From Lentinula raphanica (Eukaryota > Basidiomycota > Agaricomycetes > Agaricales > Omphalotaceae): 64,000 nt of DNA. Every line of letters begins with the position of its first letter. Position 1 is the stretch's first letter. Under the pieces are notes generated by a model. That model was not told the DNA's origin and did not search any database. It saw only the letters and a list, made by a program, of their open reading frames with translations. Below are positions 12,375 to 23,312 of the stretch, in pieces. A program made the position numbers and the translations under genes. The stretch is from NCBI GenBank assembly GCA_027919835.1, contig JANVFP010000016.1:124001-188000 (forward strand). Reading direction: 5' to 3'.

Positions 12375-13505
12375 TCAGCACAACTTCTGCTTGGTGTCGG
12401 TCATCGTTACCGTCGCCGCGGCCGAGTGCATTTCAATCATCGACCTTCTCAGACTTCGGACAAATATGCATATGAGCCACCGACAAACAACATAAAAGAA
12501 TCTAACTAACCTTGACTGCTCCAGATAGTATTCCCGTAGCTCCCTGTAACGCGCGAGACGATGTCGTTTGTGCACCAGAGTTAGCATCAGACAAGTTGCC
12601 ACCATCGCTAAGTATCAAAGCTATCAGCATTCAGAGGTCTGGTACCACACCACAAAGACGCACCTCCGATGATACACATTGCTGTGAGTGCATATTGCCA
12701 AGGAGCGACGTGCAAAGGAGTTTCTGGAGGCTCCATACAAAGGCCTGCCACACAATTGCGCTGAAGCCACGAATGAGTGAGTGTTTTCGAGACGTCATGG
12801 CTATGGCTTACCTGTTCGCATTCTTGATCATTTTGACAAAGAGAGCCTAACGACCTGCTCTCTTCACAAACCAAGCTAGTCTGACCACAGTGTAAGTAAG
12901 GAGAACGACAATTATCCCGAATTACAACGGTAGTGTATGGTTGTCCATCAAGTCCGATATCTGTATACGTTGTGTTGTCGATAACGCAGGCTGTACCCAA
13001 TGTCGCGTTCGCGTACCTGCTCGTAAAGGAAGAAGGACTGTTGCCAGGTCTTTGAGAGTAGACGGAAGAAACCAGCATACATGCACACAGAGTGTAAACA
13101 AATCGAGCCATAGAAGTTCTCAGTGCTTGAAATTTCTTGCCAATTGAGTGCACGAGCACATTGTTCATCCCTGTTCATCTGACACGCGCTACCTGGATCG
13201 ACTTGAATCTTGCATCCATTTCCTTCGTCCGGACAGAAAGAACCCGATGGGCAAAGCGGAGGAAGAGTATCTGATGGAGAGTATCCGAAAGGAAATTGAT
13301 CCCGACGACAAGTTCTTGCAACACAGGTCCCGTTCACAGAGCCAGAACAATATCCCAAGTCAGAGCAATCGGATATGAACTTGTGAGTGCTTGAATCCAG
13401 ATGGTCCCGCGAGGTAGAGCAAGGTTCTCCAATAGCAGCACTACCGGCGTCAGATTGAAGGAACCAAAGAAAGAGAGAAAGAGTGTGCAGAGTCCAGTAA
13501 GGCAT
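12375..13505 (-). CDS. Cys-rich secreted ectodomain, single-pass membrane protein (300 aa)
   Basis: Five exons: 13081-13505, 12812-13016, 12664-12760, 12511-12607 and 12375-12453. All introns are 51-64 bp and the phases fit. An N-terminal signal peptide (about 1-22) is followed by a lumenal or extracellular region with many paired cysteines (SDCSDLGYCSG, CVARTCRRD, PLCPSGSFCPDEGNGC, VCMYANATLGTACVIDN). One membrane helix at about 231-253 is built across the exon 3/4 junction, and a short cytosolic tail begins HKRHRLARYRELREYY. I recognise this layout from conserved but unnamed Agaricomycete type I membrane proteins; the biochemical role is unknown. A second apparent signal peptide ORF at 13111 is made mostly of intron 1 and is not a separate gene. 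Confidence 0.82.
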
Positions 13506-13836
13506 GATGTTGAGTGAAGGAAAGAGAAAAAAGGTAATAGGCGCCTAGGCGCATAAACAATGATACATTTGCACGAGGTTTAGCGCGCGCTTCTTGAACT
13601 CGTTCTACATACTGTACGTATGAATGGCTGCTTTCTACAAGACGCGCAGTTCTTGAAAATACGTACGCGAATGTTTGGCAACTTCAATTGCTTGCCAGTG
13701 CTATCGAGCACTCAATGGTCAATCAGAAGCCAGAAAGCTCAAGAGCAACACACAGCAGATAAGTAGAGAAGTTTGAGGTAAGTGCTGGCTTTCTCGTTCA
13801 CTAGAACCGAGATAACACTATGAAATTCTCCTGAAG

Positions 13837-14142
13837 ATGACTCAGTACTGGTATACGGATCCAAGTGAACCCGGTTATCGATTCAAGATACATGGTCCAT
13901 GGCCAGAATCCATTGATATGTTCTTGCCTCGCATAGTTATCTTTACTCATGAAGGTGACAATCTCGGTGTAATCACCAAAAGGAATGGAATTTACCAACG
14001 AAACCCATACTCCATGGTATTATTTTCTCAGGTAATCAATGCCTTCCTCGGTACGTACATGAACCATGGTGGCCGAGATACTAAGATTAACTTCTCACTG
14101 CTCTCACAGCCGCGCAGCTGCCCGAACTGGGCTGTATGTTAA
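13837..14142 (+). CDS. Possible small hypothetical protein
   Basis: A frame from ATG 13837 to TAA 14140-14142 encodes up to 101 residues. The first 65 codons look protein-like (many aromatic, basic and acidic residues). A GT-AG segment at 14032-14109 (78 bp, in frame) could be an intron, giving a 75-residue product ending PRSCPNWAVC. There is no signal peptide, no recognised family and no TATA box. A remnant or chance frame is quite possible. Confidence 0.3.
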   Translation: MTQYWYTDPSEPGYRFKIHGPWPESIDMFLPRIVIFTHEGDNLGVITKRNGIYQRNPYSMVLFSQVINAFLGTYMNHGGRDTKINFSLLSQPRSCPNWAVC

Positions 14143-14168
14143 TCCAGACGAACCAAAGAATACTCGCA

Positions 14169-14176
14169 TATATAAG
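14169..14176 (+). promoter_or_regulatory. TATA box (TATATAAG) of the ADH gene
   Basis: TATATAAG lies about 130 bp upstream of the alcohol dehydrogenase ATG, with CT- and CA-rich sequence between them as in many fungal leaders. Confidence 0.5.
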
Positions 14177-14304
14177 AAACAGGAAGCTTTCAACTAAACA
14201 TCGTCACCGGCCTTCAACAAGTTTGAGCATCTGAAATCGTTATCACAAGGTAAGAAGACTGACATAGTTATCTGGCGCACTTTCTCATCACCTCTCATGC
14301 AAGA

Positions 14305-15405
14305 ATGTCTAAAGAAGTCAAAGCCTGGGGTGCCATCTCCCCAGAGAAAACCGAACCCATTACCATAACACGTCGGGCACCAGATGACGAAGACGTCGGT
14401 ATCGACATCAAGTTTGCCGGTATCTGCCACTCCGACATTCATACTGTACGCAGCGAATGGGGAACAATTACCTATCCTTTAGTCGTCGGACACGAAATCG
14501 CTGGGGTCGTCAGTGCAGTAGGCAAGAACGTCACCAAGTTTAAACTTGGCGATCATGTTGGCGTCGGCTGCATGGTTAACAGCTGTCGCCAATGCGCCAA
14601 CTGCCAAGATGGCGAGGAGCAATACTGCTATTCTGGTGCGGTCATGACCTATAATGGTAAGGACCCCAAAGACGGGACGATCACACAAGGAGGTTATTCG
14701 CAGTATGTTGTGGTGGATCAGGCTTTTGTGCTTAGGGTCCCTGAGAGTGTTCCGTTGGATAAGGCAGCCCCTCTGATGTGCGCAGGAATCACATTGTACT
14801 CGCCGTTGCACCACTGGAAAGCTGGTCCAGGAAAAAGGGTAGGGATTATCGGATTTGGTGGGCTAGGACATATGGGTGTCAAACTCGCTAAGTACGTGCC
14901 ACTTCGTATCCATATGTGTGTAATTTGATGACTGATGGGCATTGTTAGAGCACTGGGCTGCGAAGTGACTGTGTTCTCCCAAACCTACAGCAAGAGGGAA
15001 ATCGGCCTTCAACTCGGAGCAGATAACTATATTGCCACGAGCGAGCCCAACGTGTTCTCTGCCCTCACCCATAAATTTGACCTCATCATCAACACCGTTT
15101 CCGCCAGCATCCCACTTGAATTATACCTCTCTTGCCTTCGGCGTGATGGTTCCCTTGTCCAAGTGGGTGCACCGGAGAAACCTCTGGTGATTTCTCCCTT
15201 CAGCCTCGATGCCCAACGGGTTGGACTACACGGCTCAATGATAGGAGGGATAGCTGAAACGCAGCAGATGTTAGATTTTTGTGGCGAGAAGCAGATATTC
15301 CCAGAGATCGAAAGGATTGAGGCGTCGTATATAAATGAGGCGTATGACAGGGTCTTGAAGTCGCAGGTGAAGTTCAGATTTGTGATTGATATCTCGACTA
15401 TGTAG
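14305..15405 (+). CDS. Zinc-dependent NADP(H) alcohol dehydrogenase (CAD/AdhC type)
   Basis: A medium-chain dehydrogenase that probably reduces aldehydes with NADPH in the cytosol. Two exons, 14305-14891 and 14949-15405, joined over a 57-bp intron, give 347 residues, the family norm. Catalytic zinc ligands are visible in [10 protein letters not shown] and [10 protein letters not shown], and the structural zinc cluster in [15 protein letters not shown]. The Rossmann nucleotide loop is GFGGLGHMG (about 185). The C-terminal half has VQVGAPEKP and GSMIGG. It resembles YahK/AdhC and fungal cinnamyl-alcohol-type dehydrogenases; the exact substrate cannot be read from sequence. It lies upstream of, and in the same direction as, an MFS transporter gene. 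Confidence 0.93.
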
Positions 15406-16457
15406 ACATTCCTCGAGGCTCGATATGAAAACTCGATAGGCCCGCATATGCTCTCGGCTTATACCATCTGGGGAAGCTTGACGAGGACATATCCAAGCAG
15501 TAGTACGAAACGTCATGTTTTCTTGGGGTTGGGTGAAGTAACTGCGGTATGCACGTTTGGCTTCTGTGTGCAAACTCGCTAATCGAAGCTCCATCAATGG
15601 CGAAGGAAGCACTGAAGAACTTCATACAACCTTTCATTGTCCTGGGTAACATGCATGCAGCTCATGCATTCCGCCTGGTACGAATGATGAGTGGAAGACG
15701 AAACATAGAACGCGAGCGAGTTGAATGTTTACGAACGTGCTTGCTGCGAAAGTTAGTCACCGACAGTGGAAATAACAGTCTCTACAGCTCGATAACCTTT
15801 CGAAACCGACTCACTCACTGTCAGAAAATGGCCATGGACTACCAAAGAATTTGTACATACTGTGACTTGCAAACCCGGCGAACTGGCACTACAGTAAGGA
15901 TTAGTTATTGTAACATTCTGCAGCTCGATGACAAACGTTTCTGGCTGCTATACTTCTCTCAGAAGTTTTGAAGGCTGTAGTGCGCTTGAGGCGAGGCGTT
16001 GTACAACAGTTCGATACGTTCAGGAATTGCCAGAACGTTCAAGGATTTGTTCAAAGTGTGAGAATGGTGGCTGGATAAATCTTCAATGCCGTGTCGGCTT
16101 TCCGAACCCATTTTAGCGCTTGGTTCCTCATTCGCAGTACTGTCTTGCAAAAACCTCTTCGTAGTCTCGAATAAGCAGAGATGTAGCAGATATGTTACCT
16201 CTCCACCTACGAGCAACTTCTCCGACCTCTTGGGTGATCGAAGCTCAAGCAGGTGCATCAACACCTACGTCAATCAACCTGAACATATGGCAGAACGATG
16301 ACAACTCTTCCTCGCCGTCTATTACATCGATAGACGATTGGAGCTAACTAGGAATTCTATGGTCCCTCGGGACTTGCAGCAGCCAGAGATGAGTCTCCTG
16401 GATGCCTCCTGCACCTTCAATGAGTCTTCGGACCCAATGACACGGAATTCCAATCCA
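15406..16457. other. Intergenic, no supported gene
   Basis: About 1 kb between ADH and the MFS gene. Frames of 84-140 codons occur on both strands (for example 15549-15971 +), but they overlap one another and show no family resemblance. Confidence 0.4.
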
Positions 16458-16463
16458 TATAAG
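16458..16463 (+). promoter_or_regulatory. TATA-like box (TATAAG) of the MFS gene
   Basis: TATAAG sits 53 bp upstream of the MFS ATG and is followed by a pyrimidine-rich leader (TATTTTCTCTCTTCC). Confidence 0.4.
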
Positions 16464-16516
16464 ACGCCTCTCCAGCTTACAGTGTTCCATTATTTTATTT
16501 TCTCTCTTCCCGAAGC

Positions 16517-18693
16517 ATGATGTCCTCCGCAGTCACTCGAGGTGCTACCGTGTCTGCGAGCGGGCTTCCCTTAGCGAACGAAAGGACACCTCTGCTACAG
16601 CAATGCCTAGTAGTGCCATCCTCACCCGACCCACTATCGGACCTCGCTTCTCCCAGTCTTGAGGCCCAGGAGGATCTGCTTGAACTGAAGTCAAGAAGGG
16701 AACCATCGCCTCTTCCTCGAGCACAACTCATCACGCTCTGCCTCGTACGCATAGTGGTGCCCATTTCGTTCACTCAAATATTTCCGTATATCAATGAGTT
16801 TATTGAGCTCTTGGGAGTCAGAGACTCGTCTCAGATCGGCTTCTTCAGCGGGCTTGTGGTGAGGCAATTTCTTTGTTCGTGTGACCAGCAATGATCATGA
16901 CTGCTGAATCTTCGACATCAACTTCATAGGAATCAAGCTTTGCTATATCACAACTTCTTTTTATCTATCATTGGGCTCGATTATCTGGTACGCCTACTCA
17001 TGTTTTCTCGTCCACATTAGCGTTCATATTTTCTCTATTCCTATAGATCGCTTCGGTCGTCGTCCCATTATCATTATTGGTACACTAGGAGTTGCCCTTA
17101 CGACCATTGTGTTTGGCTTAGCCAGCAGCATCCCTGAACTTATCGTCTATCGTTGTCTTGGTACGATTTCCTTTGTGATCTCTGGTCAACACTAAGATTG
17201 AAAGGCTTCATCTTCAGCTGGCTTCTTCGGCGCTACTGCATCAGTTATACATACTGTATTGGGCGAAATCACTGGTCGGTGTCCCTTCACAGGTGCGACA
17301 ACTATGGCTATCACTAACTCTTGATCATATGTAGATCCCTCAAATCAAGCTGCTGCATTTCCGTTATATGGGTGAGTGGAAGCAATAAGCTCGTATCTGT
17401 ACATGTCTCATTCTACCACAACATATCCAGAGTTACAGGGCCTGTAGGGAGCATCATCGGGTAAGCCTCTGCTCATACTAAGTTCGATTCTCCAGTTGGC
17501 TAACATCTACTCTTATTAGACCTCTTATCGGTGGCTCCCTTTCCAATCCAGCTCAGAAACTCGAACCCATTGAAGACACAACACGACCCGCCAGTCGGCT
17601 TGTCAATTTCCTTCACTTACATCCCTACTTTCTTCCTGGTCTCGTTTCCGGGATAATTGCGTTGTTAGGGGTTGCCTTGGCCTATTTCTGCTTGGAGGAG
17701 GTTCGTGATCTCACCTAGTCCATTCAGATCTATGTATACTCAACGTCGAGGTTTGTTAGAGTTTGCCCAGTAGACGAAAGGACTCTCGTACTAGCGGTTC
17801 CGCCAACAAATCAGATGGAGATGATTCCGTATCTGTCAAGCTGCCCTCCGCTAAGACTCTCCTTTGTATACCCATCATCCGAGCGTTGAGTCTCAGTGGC
17901 TTTGCACTGGAGATGAACGGAACTTCATTCGTTGTTCTATTTGTGCTATTCTGTTATACACCCATCGAACAAGGGGGTTTAGCATTTCCTGTGAGCAACA
18001 TTCTATACCTATCCCTTGCATTTCACTGAACGCACGATATCATCCTATAAGCCGTCCGTCATAGGTTATTCCCTCGCATTCACTGGGCTCATAGCAGGCC
18101 TAACCCAGTTATTCTTCATGCCTATTCTTCTGCGACGCTTCGAGGCGGCGAAAATCTACTCCTTTTGCATGGCTCTGTGGCCAGTAGTGTTCCTCGTTCT
18201 TCCATGTCTGAATATCATTGCCCGTTATGGAAGTGAATACGGATTAGATGGAATAGACAACGGCCAGGAGCATAGTCAAGGACTCAACCATTTGAGTCCC
18301 CACACAAAAGCAATCCTCTGGGTAGGATTCTTCGCTGCTTTGACTCTCAGCAGAGTCGGAGGTATCGCGTATCCGTAAGTGGACGTTCTCTTGGAACATA
18401 CAAGCCAGGTACTCATAGAGTATATTCGTATCCCTAGGGCAAGCATGATCTTGATCAAGAACAACGTACCAAGTCCATCGTATTTGGGATCAACAAACGG
18501 GCTCGTTCAGTGGTTCATGTGTTTGTCTCGTTGCGTCAGCGCAGCCTTTGCTAGCTCCGCATTCGCCTTCTCTGCAAAGTATAATATTATGGGAGGCCAT
18601 TTCTGGGCCGTGTTACATGCTTTGATAGCTGTCGGAGGGTGGTGGTTGGCGCGTAGTATTTCGTTGAATAGTAAAAGTACCCTGAGCTCATGA
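16517..18693 (+). CDS. MFS transporter, zinc-induced-facilitator-like (542 aa)
   Basis: Ten exons: 16517-16858, 16930-16987, 17047-17160, 17218-17274, 17335-17371, 17431-17460, 17520-17700, 17760-17990, 18052-18374, 18438-18693. The spliced frame is unbroken. A roughly 70-residue polar N-terminus precedes the first membrane helix. The MFS signature between helices 2 and 3 is visible as ARLSDRFGRRP (about residue 130), followed by VTGPVGSIIGPLIGGSL (helix 5 region). About 12 helices are predicted by eye. The start could be either of two adjacent ATGs (16517, 16520). The layout matches fungal and plant ZIF1/MFS facilitators; the substrate could be a metal chelator, drug or metabolite. It converges with the DAHP synthase gene, with 121 bp between stop codons. 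Confidence 0.93.
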
Positions 18694-18814
18694 TAATGAG
18701 AGAATATACCCAAACTTAATCAAGTCAGACTTGTGCAGGAATGTCTTCAACGTGTAAGATATAGCACATTGTAAGGCGCATGGAAATCGTGCCCACCATG
18801 TCATTGTTCTTCGT

Positions 18815-21173
18815 CTACTTACTTGGTAAAACTGATAATTCCGTGAAAAGAACGTCTTTCTCGTTTCCCCTCTGCTTTCCTCTTCGCTCATCTTTGTAAT
18901 GCTTCGAGATCAGGAACGCAACATCTGTCAGGCAAGATTAAGCGTTCACAACATGTGGAGAGCTGAGACACTCGATGCTCACCAAGACTTTGCTCAAAGT
19001 TCAGTCGAGGATCACAGAAAGACTATACAAACAGGTCAACTCATCAGATATCGACGAAACAGACACTATGCAGTACGAACCTGATAGCGCAATCCAAGTT
19101 GTTCTTCGCTCAATTCCATACTCCCTCCAAGACATTCCGTTACACTGAAGCCTTCGTCGTTCAGCTCACCGGTGAACTCTAAGCTCACACCGCCAAGACG
19201 AGAACCACACTCGCTGTGGATGCGGATGCAGGATGTCAATTCCTGAATGATGGTATGGAAATGACGCGTTTTGAGACCAGTGCTGGAAGTTAATGTACTA
19301 CCGAAGTGATTGTCAGCCACGAACTTCAAGAATGTATGATAACTTGCGCCCTACTTTCCATGCATTGGATCACACACCCATACAACAGGGTGCTGAGATT
19401 CTTTGACGGCTTTGATGTGGGCAGCTAGATAGTTTTCGACCTTCGTTGTGCATCAGTATACCTGAAGTTACGAGTACTTGATAAAGAAACCAACTTTACC
19501 AGCGCCATATCTAGTGATCAAGGTCACTCTTCCAGATATTTTATCTGGGTTGACGACTGCACGAAGATAGACAATGTCAGGAATCCATCGATAGCTATAC
19601 GGAGCAAGCAACGCACTATCCAAGAGCCTCACAAGCTCGTCATTCTCCATACTCGGCCCTACTTTGATTCCTATCGGGTTCCTGATACCTCGAAAGTACT
19701 CAACATGTCCGCCATCTATCTGCCTTGTTCGGTCACCGATCCATAAAAAGTGAGCAGAAGTATTGTAGTAGGCCGTTTCGTTTGGAACAGAGCTAACGGT
19801 TTTCGGGACAGGACATTCGCGCGTTAGAGCTTGCTCATAATCTAGCATGAGACCCTCATGACTATACGTGTTTCGCAAAGTGAGCTGACGAAGAAGAATT
19901 TTACGGTGGAAGCACGGACACTCACCTAGTGTAGAAATCTACCTCTCCCACTGTACTTCTAGCACCTCCATGCTCGAAAGAAGCACCCGATTCTTGGCCG
20001 ATGGTACGGCTAAAGTCAAGAGCATCTGTAAGACCTTCGACGATATCCTCAAACTCATTCCTGGAAAAAAAGAAGATCAGCTTAGTTGATGCGTTATGTG
20101 GGACATCGTGATGTTATACCCACCGAAGGGAAGGAGAACGGACATGACTCAACGACCAGTCCCGAGGTTGGTGCAGGGATGCAAAACCTGAAGTGAGAAG
20201 ACCTCGAACGTAGTTCAGCGTTGTTGCGGAGTGGAAATATGCTCTGGTCGATGGTTTCTTTTCAGCTATGGAATGACCATTCGAACTTGACCCGAATTAC
20301 CGTAGGAGTCGTTCTGGATCAGGCGTCCTGTCCTCTATATCCAAGCTGGGCGGAGCCTGATGAACACAGCAGATCGAAGGAGAGTCAAGCACTGGACCTT
20401 ACCCGTTGACATTGTCACCTCTGTTCAGATAATGTTAGATTCTGGACACATAGAATAGAAGACCGGTACACACCTAAAGCTCAACACCTCCCGATCTCCC
20501 ACTTTCTCTGTTTTGCTACTTCTGGGTTTGGCATATTGACCTGCTATTCGTCCTACACGAACCTGTCATCGAAGATTAGAGTACCATCCAGCGCTGAAAA
20601 ACAGACGAATCACTCGCAATTGGCAATCGAGCACCCCAGATGAGGATCAAGGAAAAGGAAAGAATGAGACCGATCTTCGCCGATATGTTTTCCTATTGAA
20701 AAACAGAACAGAACAAGGAATCAGCTACGAGAGATTCTTTTCATGCAGAGCACTTGTATACAACGCACATACATTTGTACAAGCATCAAAGCTTTCCGCA
20801 CAGTCCCCGGCGTGTAACAGGAAGGCTTCGTTTCGTTGGACAAGGCTCAATTGGTAGCGCAACCGTTCTATCTGTATCCAACGAGTCAGCTTGGCACGAT
20901 GGTGATGACTCGAATGGACGACAGACCTCGGAAGGAGTTACTAGAGGTGGTAAGGTACCAAGCTTGGATAACACTCTATACGACACTCTTCAGGAACTTT
21001 TTCGAAGAAGTAAACTGAGCTATCTCTCACTTTGAGAGATGCTGTCGATCTGGATATTCCACGTCCTTGTCAAACAACTTAGTCCACCAGAAAATAAGGA
21101 GTAGACATAACCTCACCTGTGCCACGGATTTCGATGTCCAGGATGACGGAGACCAAGGGATTTTTGAAGACAT
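18815..21173 (-). CDS. Class II DAHP synthase (517 aa, 15 exons)
   Basis: First step of the shikimate pathway: condenses PEP and erythrose 4-phosphate. Exons: 21117-21173, 21031-21065, 20927-20987, 20773-20871, 20618-20692, 20474-20562, 20403-20420, 20301-20345, 20124-20243, 19926-20060, 19495-19861, 19355-19440, 19081-19297, 18983-19022, 18815-18924. The product starts [12 protein letters not shown] and carries the class II motifs in order: [15 protein letters not shown] (metal Cys), [74 protein letters not shown] and [11 protein letters not shown]. Exon 7 is 18 nt. The intron at 20563-20617 starts with GC (GCGAGT). The donor at 19494 (GTTGGT) is weak. All exons join in phase, so the gene looks intact. 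Confidence 0.93.
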
Positions 21174-21849
21174 TTTTTGCTGTGATTGTGCTGTGATGGA
21201 TGCTGATGGTATCGAGTCAAGGTGCAAACCGTGCGAGATTTCGAGTCATTGAGTGATTCGAGGTGGTGACAACGCATTGTGAATGCCAGCTCAGCATTTT
21301 GAGAATTGAAGAAGTCAGGTGTTGGACCTTGGTTCGGCTCTGGCTGATTTACGCCTCTGAAAGTCGGAATCGCAAGCCTGGATGAAAGTGCGCAGAAATT
21401 CAAACAAGAGATCATGAAAGAGCCGTGAAGAAACGCGTGACGCAATACCTTGCGAGTCGCGTGATAGTCACGCAAGCACAAAGAACTGACGCGTTTCGAC
21501 GCGTCTCATGCGAGAAAGAGAAGTGTTACCAATGATATAGATAGGCAGTGAATCGCGTACTCTCAATGCTCATGCTACCAGTAAAAAGACCCAGTGCTGT
21601 TCGATGGACATATGCAGAAATACAATTGCGAATACTAGAATACAGAAAGACGTTGTGAAGAGAACACGAACACTGAACGAAGGGTCGTAATGACCATACA
21701 GCACTTTGCTTGAGACGAACGAAGAGTCGAGAAGTGAGGGCCAAAAAGGCGGAGGGATCAAAGAGATGAAACGTATAGCTAGGACATACTACACAACATA
21801 AGAGATGAAATTTGAAACGAAATCAGACTGAAAAGAGGAAGGAACACGA
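21174..21849. other. Intergenic, nothing supported
   Basis: DAHP synthase promoter and 3' flank of the thioesterase. Two overlapping minus-strand frames at 21526-21761 are hydrophobic but have no splice or family support. Confidence 0.4.
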
Positions 21850-23312
21850 TCAGAGCTTGCTCAGCCTCCCTCTCTGAGGTTCCGGTTTAGGACCAAGCGT
21901 TGAGTGTATAGCAGACACATATAACTTGTCCGTTTCCTCGTCCATGATCTACAATCATATCAGTATCATGATCAACAAACACTGATCGGACTCTCTGAAT
22001 AAACTGACGACCCACCTCAACTCGGGCAGTCCGGATTCTACCCTCAATAAAAATCGACGTCGACACAGCACGGAGCTTTGTACCACTGATGGAAGAGATA
22101 CGGTAAAACATCAGTTCAAGATCCTCCTCGACCAAGATAATGACTCGAACCCGGGGGGAAGAGGCAGGGAGGGACCAAACTCACAGCTTCGCAGGTCTAT
22201 GCCATATCAAATTCATACTCTGCGATACGCCCGTCGCATCGACACCTAGTGCCGCTCCGAGTACCACGATGGCAGACATGGAGCATCTGGAAAAGAGAGA
22301 AAGACAAAAAGAATCGAGGTGTTAATAGCGTCACGACGGTACGGGCCACCAAAACCAAATTAGAAAAGAACGAGAAGCAATGATGATGATAATGATAGTG
22401 ATTCATTTCAGACTCATTTCAGAACTGCAGGCTATTCTTTCCCCAGATGGATGTGCAAGTTGGATCTTCCAATCCATCGAAGTTCGGTGCATATATGCGC
22501 TGGGAAAAGAACGCGGAGGGAGCCAGGATCTCGTCTGATCTGCCCTTGAAGATCCAAGACTCTTTGAGGCAGTTCTACTGGAATATCCCTGGCTATCTCT
22601 GGATATCACCAGTTACAAGCACACGGGCGGAACACGAGGGTCTACCGCTGATGAAAAAGTAAAGGCTGCTGATTTTTCACGAGGCAGAAAAAAACAAAGA
22701 GATAGTAGCGGAAATGAAGCCTTGCCGTTGGAGTTCATGAAACTGGGAGAAAGAAAGAAAAAACAATGCAAGGCTGAGGTGCGCACTCACGGGTCCACGA
22801 TATAACATGCACATGCTCCGTGAAGCGTGCCATAAGGATTGCACATATCTAATTCCGAACGTCCTACTCAATATGACAGTTGACAATAACACACATTCGA
22901 TTTACTGACCTTTGGTGACGGTGATATCAAAAACCGTCTGAGCCTCCGTCGCCTTGCGAGAAATCCGTCCGGTACTAGTACGTCCAGGACTGGTAGCCCA
23001 GACGTTCATGCTTCGCATCCGTAACCTACGTGCGATTTCGATACCGAAAGACTCTTCTTTCGTGCCGGTGTAATATGAGAGCATGTTCATAACGTGTCGT
23101 TTAGCTTGGTCGGAGATGTTTCCTGTGATAGAGGATACGTCTAGTGTAGCTGACGGACGGGAGATGAATGACGACGACGCGGAGGATGATGGCGAAGGTG
23201 AATCATTCGGTGCTGTCGAATCAGGAGGAATGACTACAGGGAGAGCAGAGTTGTCGATGGGCCATGTTTCTTGTTGTTGTTGTTGTTGTTGTGAACGATT
23301 GTCAGAGGACAT
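21850..23312 (-). CDS. Hotdog-fold acyl thioesterase (243 aa)
   Basis: Five exons: 22910-23312, 22791-22848, 22185-22286, 22016-22085, 21850-21948. The N-terminal 100 residues are low complexity, including a run of seven Gln near residue 8. The hotdog core then follows: DITVTKDMCNPYGTLHGACA, with the TLHG that marks the ACOT13/PaaI-like helix start, IVDPCSMSAIVVLG, GVSQSMNLIWHRPAKLGTKL and RTARVEIMDE. Such enzymes hydrolyse acyl-CoA or related thioesters; the substrate is unknown. Intron 2 is 504 bp, about ten times the local norm. The protein is somewhat longer than typical family members because of the N-terminal extension. Confidence 0.88.

Noticed and set aside
12812..13111. An apparent separate secreted protein starting MARFVYTL with its own signal peptide
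   Set aside because: Its signal-like part is mostly intron 1 of the Cys-rich membrane-protein gene; splicing at 13080/13017 gives the conserved VCMYANATLG join instead.
21526..21761. Two overlapping hydrophobic minus-strand frames resembling signal peptides
   Set aside because: No splice partners, no TATA box and no continuation as a protein.
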